This document shows, one piece after another, positions 11,035-22,970 of a stretch of 64,000 nt of DNA. Where the stretch lies: assembly GCA_036172665.1 (NCBI GenBank), contig CM069875.1, positions 22,475,806-22,539,805 of the forward strand, written 5' to 3'. Each line of letters opens with the position of its first letter. Within the stretch, counting starts at the first letter, position 1. Origin of the DNA: Prosopocoilus inquinatus. Lineage: Eukaryota > Arthropoda > Insecta > Coleoptera > Lucanidae. The notes beneath the pieces are model-generated. The model made no database searches and was not told where the DNA came from. It saw nothing but the letters and a program-made list of their open reading frames with translations. Made by a program: the position numbers and the translations under genes.

Positions 11035-11865
11035 TCTAGCGTCATTTTGAATAGGACTACATCGGCTTTAACATTAGAGAGAGAAAGATAATATGAGCAT
11101 TCCCTAAGAGTAACAAAGATCAGAAATGGCCGATACCACGTGGTTTGGGGCAAATGAAAGCTTAGTTCGGATGCATCTGGATACGCAAAAAACTAGCCAA
11201 TCAAAAACAAATTGCAATAAATATTTTGCATATTCGAAATGCATCTCAACTAAGCTTAATGCGTTTGCAAACACCGTTGCCATGGCGAGTAAGTGGTTGA
11301 ATGGCGAATTGTCAAAAATTAATGAACTTCGTAATTTATAGTTCATATTCCAATTTTAAATTAGACTATCGAATCTATTTTTACAATTTGCACATGCGTG
11401 TAATACGAAATATATTCAATATTGTAAGTAATTTTAAAATGCGTCTACCCTCTCTGTGGATGGATACATTTACATCTTTTGTCGCATATTTATGCAATCA
11501 TCAGCGAAACAAGTAGGTATTCTACATTTTTTAACGCGATTATTGAAATATTATAATAAAAGATATTTTAAAAACCTGCTTATCTTTTTAGAGTAAAATA
11601 GTCAATTACATAAAACTAAAAATCTAATAAAATGACATTCAAAATCAATTTAAAACATCCCGTGAAAACTAGAATTGAAATTAATGGATGTTGAACTTTA
11701 ATTGAATAATAAACAAAAACTTGATAAGTCACTTCAAATAACTTAAAATCGAGAAAACGACCCCACAAAATCCAATTTGAAAACTAACAGACTAAACGTA
11801 CAGACAACGAATGTTTTCACGTTTTGACATTGTCAAACTAATTTTGACGTTTTGCCCCAACCCAC
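11035..11865. other. Intergenic between the hAT and Harbinger elements
   Basis: Overlapping open frames occur on both strands (about 11104-11346), but neither resembles a known protein or has splice support. I see nothing else in it. Confidence 0.4.
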
Positions 11866-12311
11866 CTGGAGGGCGATTCTTGAAACTATACGTTTCCAAA
11901 CAAATACGTTTGAAAACAAACGGTTCGCAAACAAACGGTGCGCGTATTCTTGAACTGTGGAAACAAGCATTTGTTCTACATTCGTACGGACCAAATAATT
12001 TCGCGTTTAGAACACAGCCATCGGGATGCGCTCGCAGTTGCACATGCGCTTTGCATTTGGGCGACCGCACCATATGAAAATAGTTTTATTACGTTTTATG
12101 ATTCTTTGTCACGACAGTGTTAGGAATTACGAATAGTAAGTTTATTATTTATTTTAATAATCAGTGAATTTTATTTTAATATACAGAGGTAACAACTATC
12201 AAAAACATTTTTTTTTTACTAAATGATAAACCTTAAAAGTGTAAAACTATGAATAAATACATTGTATTTTATTTTAAAAAAAAGCTTTAAAAATAAGTTA
12301 CAGGACCAGTT

Positions 12312-13446
12312 ATGGATTCTAAAACAATGAAAAAATCTACTCCTCTAAGTGAGGAACAAAAAAAAGTGCTGGTGGAATACATGAGAAATAGGGAAAATTT
12401 ACAAAAAGGTAAATTTACAAATACATTTACTTACAAGGATACAGCAAACATGTGGGCTGAAATAACAGAAATATTAAATTCCATACCAGGATCCCAAAAA
12501 AATTGGAAAGACTGGCGAAGGGTATGTTCCTTATTTATTGTCCAGGTATTTTATTTTTTAAATAATTTTCAAAATTTATAAAAATACTGAGTTCCTTATA
12601 TTTGTATGTACAATGACTTTTGCATGTAACAGCTTGGCTAAAGACATACAAGAAAGTTCCAATGAGGTCTTAAAATTTCTATAAATGGCCCTCAACTTTC
12701 TTTAGTTGCTGTGTACTATTTATTACATCAGCAAGTTTATATAATAATATTAAAATTATTTTTATGTACAGTTTAGTGATTTGATTTTATTTCCTTTGCA
12801 GACGTGGCATGATTTGCGGGCCCGTGTAAAAAGTAAAGTAAGCAAAATTAATAAAAATATGTTGGGCACTGGTGGAGGTGCTCCATCCAAAAATTTATCT
12901 ATCTTAGAAGATGTTGTTAATATTTTAAGTCTTTTAGTTCTTGAAGGAATAGGCACACGAGAATCAATGACGAAGGAAATTATTCCTGTTAATAACATAG
13001 ATTTTACTGGTGAAGGTAGCGAAAATTACATGACCACTTTAACTAATAATGAAAACTCAAAAGACAGAAGTTTAGTACAAACTAACACTTCCTCACTGCA
13101 AAGCGAAAACTTAAATGAAAGCAACAAGCAAGAGGAAGACCCTATAACAAATTCTGTACATGTTGCTGGTAAAAGAAAATCAAAAAAGGGTAGATTGGAA
13201 AAAACTTTATCTGTGACTTCGCAAATGTCTGAACAGTGGAAGGAAAGGGCAATAATTGAGGATACTTACGGAAAGCAGAAATTATTACTTTTACAAAGAC
13301 GCTTGGAATTACAAGAACGAAAAATTCAGGTTGCAGAGAGAAATGCTGCTAGGCAAGAACGAATTGCCTCAGCCCAAGAAAATGTTGTGGAAGTGTTAAA
13401 TAATATTTCTAAATCATTGGATCTGTTTATTGATCAGTGCTTTTGA
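12312..13446 (+). CDS. Harbinger Myb/SANT-like DNA-binding partner protein, 284 aa
   Basis: Two exons, 12312-12521 and 12802-13446, join at ...WKDWRR|TWHDLRARVKSK with a GTATGT donor and a TTTGCAG acceptor. The N-terminal 95 residues form a trihelix Myb/SANT-like domain with spaced tryptophans (NMWAEI, NWKDW, TWHDL). A polar linker follows, with a basic RKSKKGR patch near residue 200 that could act as a nuclear signal. The C-terminal 70 residues form a glutamine/arginine-rich coiled coil suited to oligomerisation. In the family this protein carries the nuclease to the nucleus and binds the transposon ends. It is open throughout, unlike the nuclease gene. It is a transposon gene, not a host regulator, unless it has been co-opted. 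Confidence 0.85.
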
Positions 13447-14274
13447 AATTATTCATATTTTGTGTATTTAGATATATTTTGTATTTTTATTTTGTTTTTA
13501 GATTCTGTAGTCAGCATTCATTTTTTTAAGTTCTTTAGTCAATATTTATATTTATTTTACGGAATTGTTCTGCACCTTGACGTTAGAAATGAACGTTTAT
13601 GTTTTTAGTATAATAAAATCTTTTTTAAATGAATTTGGGTATTTTTTAATTGAACATATTTTGTGTAATTTAAACAATCTTGTTTACAATTTTGTTTAGT
13701 TGTCAAAGACTGTTGGGTGATAATTATTCTATTAAAAACAAACAGATTGATGACTGAACATTAATACCGAGAATACATAAATTTTATTGTACACTCTCCA
13801 ATACATTTGAATACTGAGAACGATATCTGAAAACTACTCATTTTCGACTGTTGATAATATTTTAAAAGACTCACATCTGTCCCAGTTTTTCTTTACAACT
13901 GCATCATTGTAATAAATAAAAAGCAAAAGTGTGATTGCAATTATCTTTATTTGCAATGAAATAATTAATTTAAAACACTCATCTTACAAATTAGTTTCTA
14001 AAATAGTTATTTACAATTTGTGTCCTTATTCTGCGATCCTCTGCCAATTCTGGATTTACTCTGTCCATATTGTAGTCAATTTCATTCCTACAATTGAATT
14101 TATTATTTCTATTAGATTATTTCTGCACAATCTTAAATCAGTTCAGAACTGTACTGCTCGTGAGCTGTTGTTATATACACAGCAGATTAGCAAAAGCATA
14201 TGAGGAATATAGTTCTAAACTAATAATAACTGTACAGAAACAAACTTGTAACATTCACAATAGGTTTGTTGATT
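13447..14274. other. Harbinger interior between convergent 3' ends
   Basis: AT-rich spacer between the two convergent genes, with an AATAAA-like signal near 13611 for the plus-strand gene. No further frame is convincing. Confidence 0.45.
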
Positions 14275-15437
14275 TCACCTGTTAATATTAATAACTCCTA
14301 AATCAACATCATCATTTTCTTCTATTAATGGTACATTGTTTGCAATGCACATGTTATGTAATACGACGCAAGCATTTATTATTTTAGAAGCCCTTAAGGG
14401 ACTATAATGCAAAACTCTATGTTTTAAGAGACATCGAAATCGCATTTTTAGTACCCCATTGCAACGTTCATGGTTCATTTTCCAGATGTGTGAGAAGCCA
14501 TGGCCTTAATGGATAGCCTGAATTTCCTATGAACAATTTATTTAATAATCCATCTACAGAGTTTTATGTGTAATATACCTACCCAGCAAATGGAATGAAC
14601 TTCCTCTTTGCCTGTATAAATTAATAAGCAATTGCTGCAGTGCAGAATTATTCCATACATATGAATCATGTGAACTGCCTGGATACCTTGCATTTACGTT
14701 TAATATTTTTAAATTTGAATCACACCTAAGTATAAAATTTTTCGTTAAGTAATGCCGTACATTCAGAATAGGGATTTTAATAACACACCAATTGCACATT
14801 TATGGAATATCTTTTTCTGTTCACATAAACATGTTCATCTTCATTGGGAGGAAATATCGCTACATGGGTACAATCGATGCATCCTACTACACCAGGGAAA
14901 CCATAATCGTGATAAAACCTTCAGAAAATGGGATATTACCACCAAATTATTATTTCATGTGTACTTGCAAACTTACTGATTTCTTATTCTTTGTAATTCA
15001 TGTATATCCTCTGGAAATTATACAAATTGATCCATTATTTCAGGTTCATTCAGTGCATCACTAACTTCTTTTATGCATCTACTAACTGATGACTGACTTG
15101 TAGTTAAATAAATGTTAGAACCAACATCTAACTGATAACTGCCTGCAGCAAAAAATCTTAAAGCAACCAATATTTTTGTTTTTACATCTAATGCAGATAT
15201 TCTCGATGCAGGTTGCAAATGAGGTGTCAGTAGATTAATTAAATTTTCCACCATTTCCTTATTTAATCTGAACAGTCTAATAAACTGCCTGTCTGATAAC
15301 GTAAATGCGTCAACACGCATTGCATGATGTTGCCTCCTTTGAGCTTCCGCTTCATTGCGTTCTGCTTCTTCGACAGCTTCGAGAACAACTAAATTCATCA
15401 TGTCTTCTAATCTTGCCATAACTGAAATTACACTCAT
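14275..15437 (-). pseudogene. HARBI1-type Harbinger transposase, damaged
   Basis: Four minus-strand pieces have consistent borders: 14977-15437, 14787-14918, 14583-14725 and 14275-14526. The first holds the helix-turn-helix region typical of HARBI1 (YLTTSQSSVSRCI). The second holds [13 protein letters not shown] with the first catalytic aspartate. The third holds the second aspartate in PGSSHDSYVW. The fourth holds the ERxxGVLKxRFRCL block with the catalytic glutamate. Damage: an in-frame TAA at 15018-15020 in piece 1, and in piece 4 a frameshift with loss of about 35 residues between LRPWLLTHLEN and ERCNGVLK. All three catalytic residues are still present, so decay is recent or this copy is one of several. 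Confidence 0.88.
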
Positions 15438-16002
15438 ATATTTTACATTTCAAGAGTTTTCCTTTATCTGGCAGTTTAGACACGTTTTAAATTGCACTGT
15501 AAAATTGGGATCTTGTACTTGTACTTATTGCAAATAATAATAAAACAAAACAAAGAGAAATGATATTTAGATGAAAAACTTAACTGTGTAGGAATTAACG
15601 TTTAATTTTTTCCTAAAATTAAGAATTTCATTACAGATACTGATGTATAATATTGTAAAACGTCTAGTCTGCAGGATTACTTATTGTTGTTACATAAAAT
15701 TACAACACAATTACTTACTGCATTAAAAAGAAAATTGCAAAACCGGTGCTACGGATACACGAACAGCTCGAACGTATGATAAGAAGCACTTGTTGTAAAC
15801 CGTTTGTTTGAAACCGTACAGAAATCTCCAACAGCCGTTCAAGAATACGAAATTAGAGAATGTGTACGTTTGTGACGTCATAACCGCGTACGTTTACGAA
15901 ACGTACGTTTCAAGAATTGCACCCCTGATCGAGGCTAGTTTTCTCTCTCTCTAATGTTCGTCGCGATACCTCTCACTCTACTTTCCATCCAACCCATACC
16001 AG

Positions 16003-16723
16003 GGGTGCGTTTCATTTGCGCGCTTATACGCTTTGAGTGCTTGTAAGCCTGTGCTCACAATCGCTTATTCCATCGAGGTAGAGCAGCAAAAGCGTGAGCA
16101 CTTAATGGCGCTTATCCCACAAATGGAACGTATGAGGGAATCAGCTGATCATCGTCAGAAAGGTAGCGGTCTAGTTGCGGTAGGTTATAAATGTTGCATT
16201 ACAGCTATTTATGTTTGATTTAATTTCACTAATGAAGTTCATTTTCATGGTTATAATAGAAAATGCTTTTATGTGGCAGGTTTAAAAAAAAAAACTGTGC
16301 ACTTTATTTCTCACATAATATATCTTAGGTGTCCATATATTCTAATGATCCTGTCTTGTATATCTATTATTGATCAAATGCTATAAAACTTAAACTGGCA
16401 CAAGTCTGCCTAAAATTTTAATTTTCTGCAAGCGAATGGTTTGCAAAATTTACTTTTGAAATATTGCTGTTATTAATTTTTTTGTGAAATTTAACTATGT
16501 ATAATTTAAATGGCGTTGGTCTTTAGGCAGATAATTAATTGTAGTACTGCAGCATCGCACAAGTTGTAAAGGTTATGAATTTATTGTGCACACAACAGCC
16601 AAAAGAAACACTTTTGCTTATAACGCCTGATGCGACTAAGCGGCAAAGGAAACAACAGAAAATAGCGCTTGTATTGTAAGCGTTAGCGCTTGAAGCGTAT
16701 GAGCGCGCAAATGAAACGCACCC
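16003..16723. mobile_element. MITE family E, copy 1 (721 bp, TSD CAG)
   Basis: Long inverted ends begin GGGTGCGTTTCATTTGCGCG and are rich in GCGCTT motifs, flanked by CAG. Other copies are at 43170-43970 (TSD TTG), 45504-47076 and 45663-46445 (TSD TAC). The 3-bp duplications point to Harbinger-type mobilisation. A short frame conserved between copies lies at 16060-16218 here (see findings). Confidence 0.88.
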
Positions 16724-16922
16724 CAGATCATTGACTGTTGGTAATCTGTAAACATAACCTTGTATTTTATTTTATTTTTCGCGCCACATGATTCGTTTAT
16801 TATTCTTTTGAGGAAAACACTTTTGAGAGTGGAATTAACACTGAAGTCATGAGTAAAGACAGAAATAATATGTTGTGCCTGTTGTATCTCATTTATATTT
16901 AGAGGGTTTGCACTTTGCAGAA

Positions 16923-19900
16923 ATGAAATCGAGGGAGGAAGATAACACAAACCAGAAAAGACCATCTTCAAATAAAATCAGGAAACGGAAAAAACTAAGT
17001 ACAAAATCACCAGCCAACAAGTCTGAGGATTCAATTTCACTCGATAATGATAGTTGCGTAAATAAAAGTCAGATTGAGTGGCCTGCAGATCCAAAAACAA
17101 AACCTGGTTTGACACATTTAAATGAATCCGTTCTTGAAAATCAAGGAAACAATAAGCAAACAGAGTCTACTAATTCAGTCAAAATAAAAATAAAAAGAGG
17201 ACGTAAATCTAATAAAGACAGACTTCAAATCAGTAGTTTAAACGTGGGAAAAAATCAAAGTGACTTGCAATCTTTCGTGCAAAGAAAAACTGAACAGACT
17301 GAAGAAAATAAAGCAAATGCCGATGTATCTCAAGTATCAAAGGAAGAAGGGAATTCCTTCTCAGAAAAACACATTAAAAATAAAAAGCATCGTAAACGTA
17401 AGAAACATAAAAATTTTAAAGATTGGGAGGACGAAGAAAATGTTTCCAATTCAACAATGAATAATACTGTTAACGATAATGTAGAAAAAAATGTACTTAC
17501 TGAACAAAAAAATGCTTTTGAAGTTATGATGGAAAGCAGAAATAAAGTTATCGGAAAGAATTCACCAGGAAAAGACTCGGAAATAAATGAAATACAAGGT
17601 AGTATTGCTGAGAATAAATTAAAATTGTCTGCAAGAAAATCATTATTACAAGAATGGGCAAATGCAAAGGGTGGACTTAAAAGAAAAATTGAAGATGCCG
17701 AAAAGCAATTATGCATAAATGAAAAATTAGAAATACGAGCAAAAAGAATGAAAAAAATCCTATCACTTTCATTAAGCGATAGAAACAGCGACAACGGTAG
17801 AGTTTCAAAACGAACGAAAGTGAGGAGAATAATTTCCGATTCAGATTCAGAAGATTTAAATAAAAAAATTATTCATATTTCAGAAGACTCTGAACATGAT
17901 GAGAGTGACACAGAGAGGCAAGTTAGTATAATAAAAATTAAAATGTTTTCCCCTGAAGTTTTTAAAAGACGTCGACGGCTAAAACAAGATATTAGAAATG
18001 GTGATTTGAAAAACTGCAAAGAAGTAATGGATGATAAAGCAGCCAAAAGGATCGAGATTGTTGGTGAGGGTTATAAAATTAAAGAAACTACTAACGCAGC
18101 TCCAGATCAGAAAGAAAACAGCAACATCAAAACAACAAATTTAAGGAGAAGTTCTAGAAAATCTACAAAAATCAATTACAATAATTCAGATTTTATTTCC
18201 TTAACTTCTAAGTCTGAAGAATCCAGTGACAGTGACGCCTTTGATGAATCAAAAAGTAAGGAACGCAGAAACTTAAAGAAATTTAAAGTGGCCCCGGTGT
18301 TTTTGAGGGCTACCCCAAAACCCAAAATAGATCCTGCAATCATTGAAGCAAGAAAGCAGTTCTTAATGAGTGGTGTTCCCGAATCATTGAAGAAAATCAT
18401 AGAAAAGCAACAAAGGTAAGTTTTTTTCAGAAAGTAAGTGTCAACATTTTAAAGTTTTCTCTTCATTTCAGCTTGGATGATGTAGAGTACGATGTCTTTC
18501 CTACTGTGAGTCATATACAACAGAAAACATCAAACAAACGAAACCTTACGGATTATTGGTCTTTGCCACCTGCAAATTTGGAATTTATTGACTTTAAATC
18601 ATGCTCTCCTAATTTGAAAGAAACTAGTTTATTCTCTTTGTTGAATTACACTCATAATAATCATAAACAAATCTTGGAAAACTCAGTAACGGAAATGATA
18701 GATTTTAAATCTATTTTGAAAGATATGAAATTAAAACATCCCGATTATCCCGTTTTCAACACTTTTCGATTGTTACAAGAAAAATTTGAGTTATGTCATG
18801 CAGTCTCACGGGTGGAAAAAACATCGATGGAGAAGAAGCAAAGTCATAAACGAAAGTACCAACAGTTAAATGAGAAAGAAGATAAGACAGCTGATGATTA
18901 TGTTTTGTGGACTGAGAAATTTAAGGCGAAAACATCCAATGATATCGTTGGAAATCACGTTGGTATGACAGAAATTAAAAAGTGGCTGACTTCTTGGGTA
19001 GAGTACAGTCGAGAAACCAAGTTACAAAAGACAGGGAATTCAAGCAGTTCTGACTTTGATTCTAGTGACGGTGAAAGTTCTAACAGTAGGAAAATTCCTA
19101 GTAACGCTATCATACTTATAGGCCCACATGGCTCAGGAAAAACAATGACAATTTATGCAATATGCAATGAGCTCAACATAAATGTTCTAGAATTGAATGC
19201 ATCAGACAAACGTACAGGTACATCTACTTTTAAATTAAATATGCATTGAAATATTTAGAAGTACATTACTTTTACACATTCAGCTTATAAAACCCCATAA
19301 TATAAACATGCATAAATAATCTTTAATTTTTTTTAAGGAAAACGTCTCTTACAAAAACTTCAAGAAGCAACTCAATCTCATCAAGTCCGGAAAAATGATT
19401 CAGTGACGTTATCTGTGCAAGATTTAAATCAACAACCAAAGAAAGAAAAAATGTGTTTACTGGTGGTAGATGATATTGATGTTATTTTCGATCAAGATGA
19501 AGGATTCTTGTCTGCACTCACTCAGCTATTACAAACTAGCAAAAGGCCAATTGTACTTGTAACAACTGACGAAAACTGCAGTCACTTACAAAAGTTTATT
19601 GTACAATATCCTGTAATTAGATTCACAGCATTGTCAGCAAATGTGCTATCTGTTTGGCTACAAATTCTGTGCTTAGTTGAAGGTATAAAAATTGATGAAC
19701 AAACGGTCGCGGAATTGTTAGAAAGAAATAAAGGTGATGCACGACAAACATTGCTGCAACTTCAATTTTGGATGCAAAACTCGGATAGAAAGTTGCCGAC
19801 ATTAAAAGAAAGTGCAGCAAGCTTTGACAGAAACATTACAAGCAAGGATGAGAAATGTAATTATTCTTTTAACGATATACCAGAGAATGACTTACAAGAA

Positions 19901-20638
19901 ATCGTTATACACTTATATCATAAGCAATTTTTTGTAAATGAAACATTATCGTTGGAGAATGTTTGGTGGAATTTATCATCTTTTTTAAATATTTTGCCAA
20001 TGTCTCATGTTTATAATTTCAATGACCAAACAAAGAAGGAAGATGAGGAGATTGACTTATTACTCAAATGCAAGAATGTGTTCAATACATTCGCAACAAG
20101 TGATTTCCTTTATACAAAATTAAATCTTGACGACTCTGCAGAACCATCTCCGAAGATATTTCAGCAGAACATTATTAAAGACAGTATGGAATTAATTGAA
20201 AATATGAACACTTACAGTGACTCGAAAGAAATTGTTAAAGACTGGACTAATTATTTATTAAGTAAACAATTGAACATGCAGGTGGAATCACAGAATAAAT
20301 TGACTTGTCTGACTAGTCAAGAACGCAGGTATGTAGTTTCTTATATTTTAATTATTTTTTTTAATATTGTGTATTACAGGTGGCGTTCTAAACGATATAA
20401 TTGCGAAAAGAAATTTTTAGAACTCGTATCGCTATCTTACCACACTGACAGAAAAGCGTTTTCTTTAGATTATTTTCCCGCTTTAAGAACAATAGCGAGG
20501 TCAGAGGAACAAAGAGCTGTTACAAACTGCAAGAGAGGAAATCGGTTTTACAATTATTTGAGTACTTTAGGATTTAGCCACAGAGATGCTATAACTCAAA
20601 CAGCATGTGATATTTTAAATATTAACAAGGATAAATGA
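16923..20638 (+). CDS. ATAD5: ATAD5/Elg1, large subunit of the PCNA-unloading RFC-like complex, about 1162 aa
   Basis: Exons 16923-18415, 18472-19217, 19338-20328 and 20380-20638 join in phase. The first 500 residues are lysine/serine-rich and low complexity, with a PCNA-interaction-like motif QSDLQSFV at 112-119. The AAA+ module has Walker A GPHGSGKT at 715-722, the ELNASDKRTGKR segment typical of RFC-type subunits across the exon 2-3 junction, and a Walker B-like LVVDDID at 788-794. Human ATAD5 is similarly degenerate in Walker B. The downstream block ending in RQTLLQLQFW also matches ATAD5. The family pairs with RFC2-5 and removes PCNA from DNA after replication, in the nucleus. The ATG at 16923 follows an acceptor-like TTGCAG; an in-frame ATG at 16875 would add 16 residues. 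The last intron (51 nt) has no in-frame stop, so retention would insert 17 residues. Confidence 0.93.
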
Positions 20639-20776
20639 TAAATAAAAAATTCACGTACAGATTTAACGTACATTTTATAAATAAATATTTTACATTTTAT
20701 AAATTTAAATTTAATTGGTTTTTATGTACAATTAAAAAAATAAATGTGTCAAGGAAACTTGTGTTGCTTTATATAC

Positions 20777-22646
20777 AGTGTATCCCAGATTGAGTAGGCT
20801 ACCATGGGTAACTTTCTTATTAGTGAAGATAGAAATTTGGTTAAATGAGCAAAGTTATATTTATTTAGAAGGAGTAGAGAAAATTTGGAAATTCAGAATA
20901 TTTCCGATATTATCACAGAAAAACTGAAAATCGCTGTTTTCTTTTTAATGCCTAATAACTTCGTAATTATAAGACATATGAAAAAAAGTTTGATATAAAA
21001 GTTACTAGGTTTGCAAAAATACAGCTTAAAGTCAAAATAAAATTAAAGATAGCGGCTTTCAAGATATTCATAGCAACTTTCTTATTTTAAATGGACGCCA
21101 CATTGAATTTTTATACGATTAAATAGCATTTTCTTTTCTCGTTTCAACCGTGTCTCACAATCCATATCTAAATAAAAAGAATATTAAAAAAAATCATATT
21201 TAAATTAAGCAGGCGAGGAAATATAAAAGTTGCAGAATGCCTGGATATTAATTCTTAAACATAATTGACCCAAATTTATCTGTCCTGGTTACACTTTACA
21301 GGATAATTCGATTAATACCATGCGATCAACGGAATTTATAATAAGAGCAGGCTGTAATATTTTCCAAAAAGTTAGCAACACAGGCTTACAGCTTGAAATT
21401 AAGTGTCAGAATTGTGACATTTATTTTTTTTAATGATTCATAATAAACGGGTTTGTCTTGTGGAACTCCCCCTAATATTCTAAAAAAAGGGTTTATAGCA
21501 GCATCCATAAAAAAATAACGGGAAAGAATTTCTTGTCTAGTAAAAATTATTCGAAAAACTATTCACAAGACCGAATGTCTTGATAAAGCCCTCAACCTCA
21601 CGGTAAAACGTTGACTAAAATAGAACAGCTAACTGGGGCAATTAAAAATAGAAAAGTTTAATTTTTGTAATTTTCATATGCTAATTTTTTCATTAAAAAA
21701 TTAATGTGCTTAATAATTTTATTAGGTAAAAAAATTAATTTATAAGCTGTTACGATTTGGTTAAAAAAAAACAAATTATATACATTTTAATTTTTAGTTT
21801 TTAGAAATTCAAGATCCTTTTGCTTCTGCGATTTTGTTACTTTTTTTGTAATATTAATAAAAAAACAGGCTTCGCCCACTTGCTTTCAAAGGGGGGGGGT
21901 CTGAACAGAGACCTCCTTGGGCGGAGCCCTCTAGAACCTGTCTCCGCTCTCATTGCACTCGGTGGCCCCTGTAGAGAAGATGACAAGAAAGAGCTTTGTT
22001 GTTTGGACCGCTCGCATTTAGGGGCTCGCGGCAGCTAGGTACTTAAAAAAGTGAAAGAAAATGTTTAAAGAAAGTTAAGGAAAACGTTTGAAAAAAGTTG
22101 AAAAGCTTTAAAAGAATTTTTATTTTTTTTTTTCATTTATTTTGTTTCTTTTAATTTTTTAAATAATTTTGATAATTTTCGTTTCACGTGTCCCACCTCA
22201 TCTGTCAGAGGGCGACAAAATATGGAGTAGCACGCGGGCGGCTTTTGGTCTCGCAGGAGCCCTACTCAGACTTGGAGTACCTTATTTATAACTACCATTT
22301 TTGTACAACAGAAACTACACCTTTAGTAGGCTAGAGTAACAGGTTTTTGGATCATGCCCAATTTTACACTTAATTATTTATAGGCTCGTTCAAAAGTCAT
22401 TCTATTTGGACTCTCCAAAAGTTAGTTTTTTTTTTTTAAATAGACTACTATGATATTTTATCTCTTACCTTTCTTTATTCATATTAACTTTGACATTTCA
22501 ATTTTTTTTTTGATTTTCGGTATTATTCCTTCATAGTGCGCTACGAACTTAAAAACTTATAATTGCAAACTGGGAAATAGAAATTCAAATTTGAACTCCG
22601 TAATCTTTTAATAAACGGGTTGCTTGAATCACCCTGTATAATACGC
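20777..22646. repeat. Foldback-type repeat related to the 31.2-33.0 kb element, with a GC-rich insert
   Basis: The ends TACAGTGTATCCCAGATTGA and (inverted) TACAGGGTGATTCAAGCAAC resemble the termini of the palindrome at 31242-33046, and the motif CTTTCTTATTTTAAATGGA recurs at about 21077. Segments of 22370-22600 match 31670-31900. The middle (about 21860-22040 and 22190-22290) is unusually GC-rich for this window and includes a run of nine G. A 72-codon frame there is not recognisable. Confidence 0.5.
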
Positions 22647-22652
22647 AAACAA

Positions 22653-22834
22653 AGGGCTCGTTTTTTTTACTTGGGATTAGTTCATCCGTTGCAGCGATTA
22701 AACCAAAAGCGTTTTTTATGGATGTAGCGATTGAAATTGTCGCATTAAAGCTGAAAGTGTGACGTCATCAAAGTTCAGCGTTGAAATTTTAAGATGCAGC
22801 GCTTTAAATGTTGAAGAGTAAAAAAACGAGCCCT
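22653..22834. mobile_element. Short MITE with AGGGCTCGTTTTTT inverted ends
   Basis: The ends AGGGCTCGTTTTTTT and AAAAAAACGAGCCCT are perfect inverted repeats around 182 bp with no frame. I could not identify a convincing target duplication. Confidence 0.65.
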
Positions 22835-22970
22835 AAGTGTTAAGGAAAACAAAAACTTATTTTCTTGTTGGTTTCATATAAAGCCGTAATATTTATTACA
22901 AAACAAAATGTACATAACAAATATACATACATTAATTTACTATTCATTAATAAATATACATTACATTTGT

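Larger units (their letters stand above)
11869..15924. mobile_element. PIF/Harbinger transposon, 4056 bp, TSD CTG
   Basis: The element is bounded by related inverted ends that share ATTCTTGAAAC near the tip, and by CTG at 11866-11868 and 15925-15927. It contains the two genes typical of animal Harbinger elements: a Myb/SANT-like DNA-binding protein (plus strand) and a HARBI1-type DDE nuclease (minus strand), arranged tail to tail. The subterminal regions contain repeated ACGTTTG-type motifs, candidate binding sites for the Myb-like protein. The transposase is damaged, so this copy probably moves only if supplied in trans, if at all. Confidence 0.92.

Noticed and set aside
11104..11346. Overlapping frames of 71-80 codons on both strands
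   Set aside because: Mutually antisense, no recognisable motifs, no splice support.
11792..12123. Several frames of 61-93 codons
   Set aside because: They straddle the left terminal repeat of the Harbinger element, whose repetitive ACGTTTG sequence keeps frames open by chance.
17330..17794. 154-codon minus-strand frame
   Set aside because: Antisense shadow of the lysine/serine-rich N-terminal exon of ATAD5.
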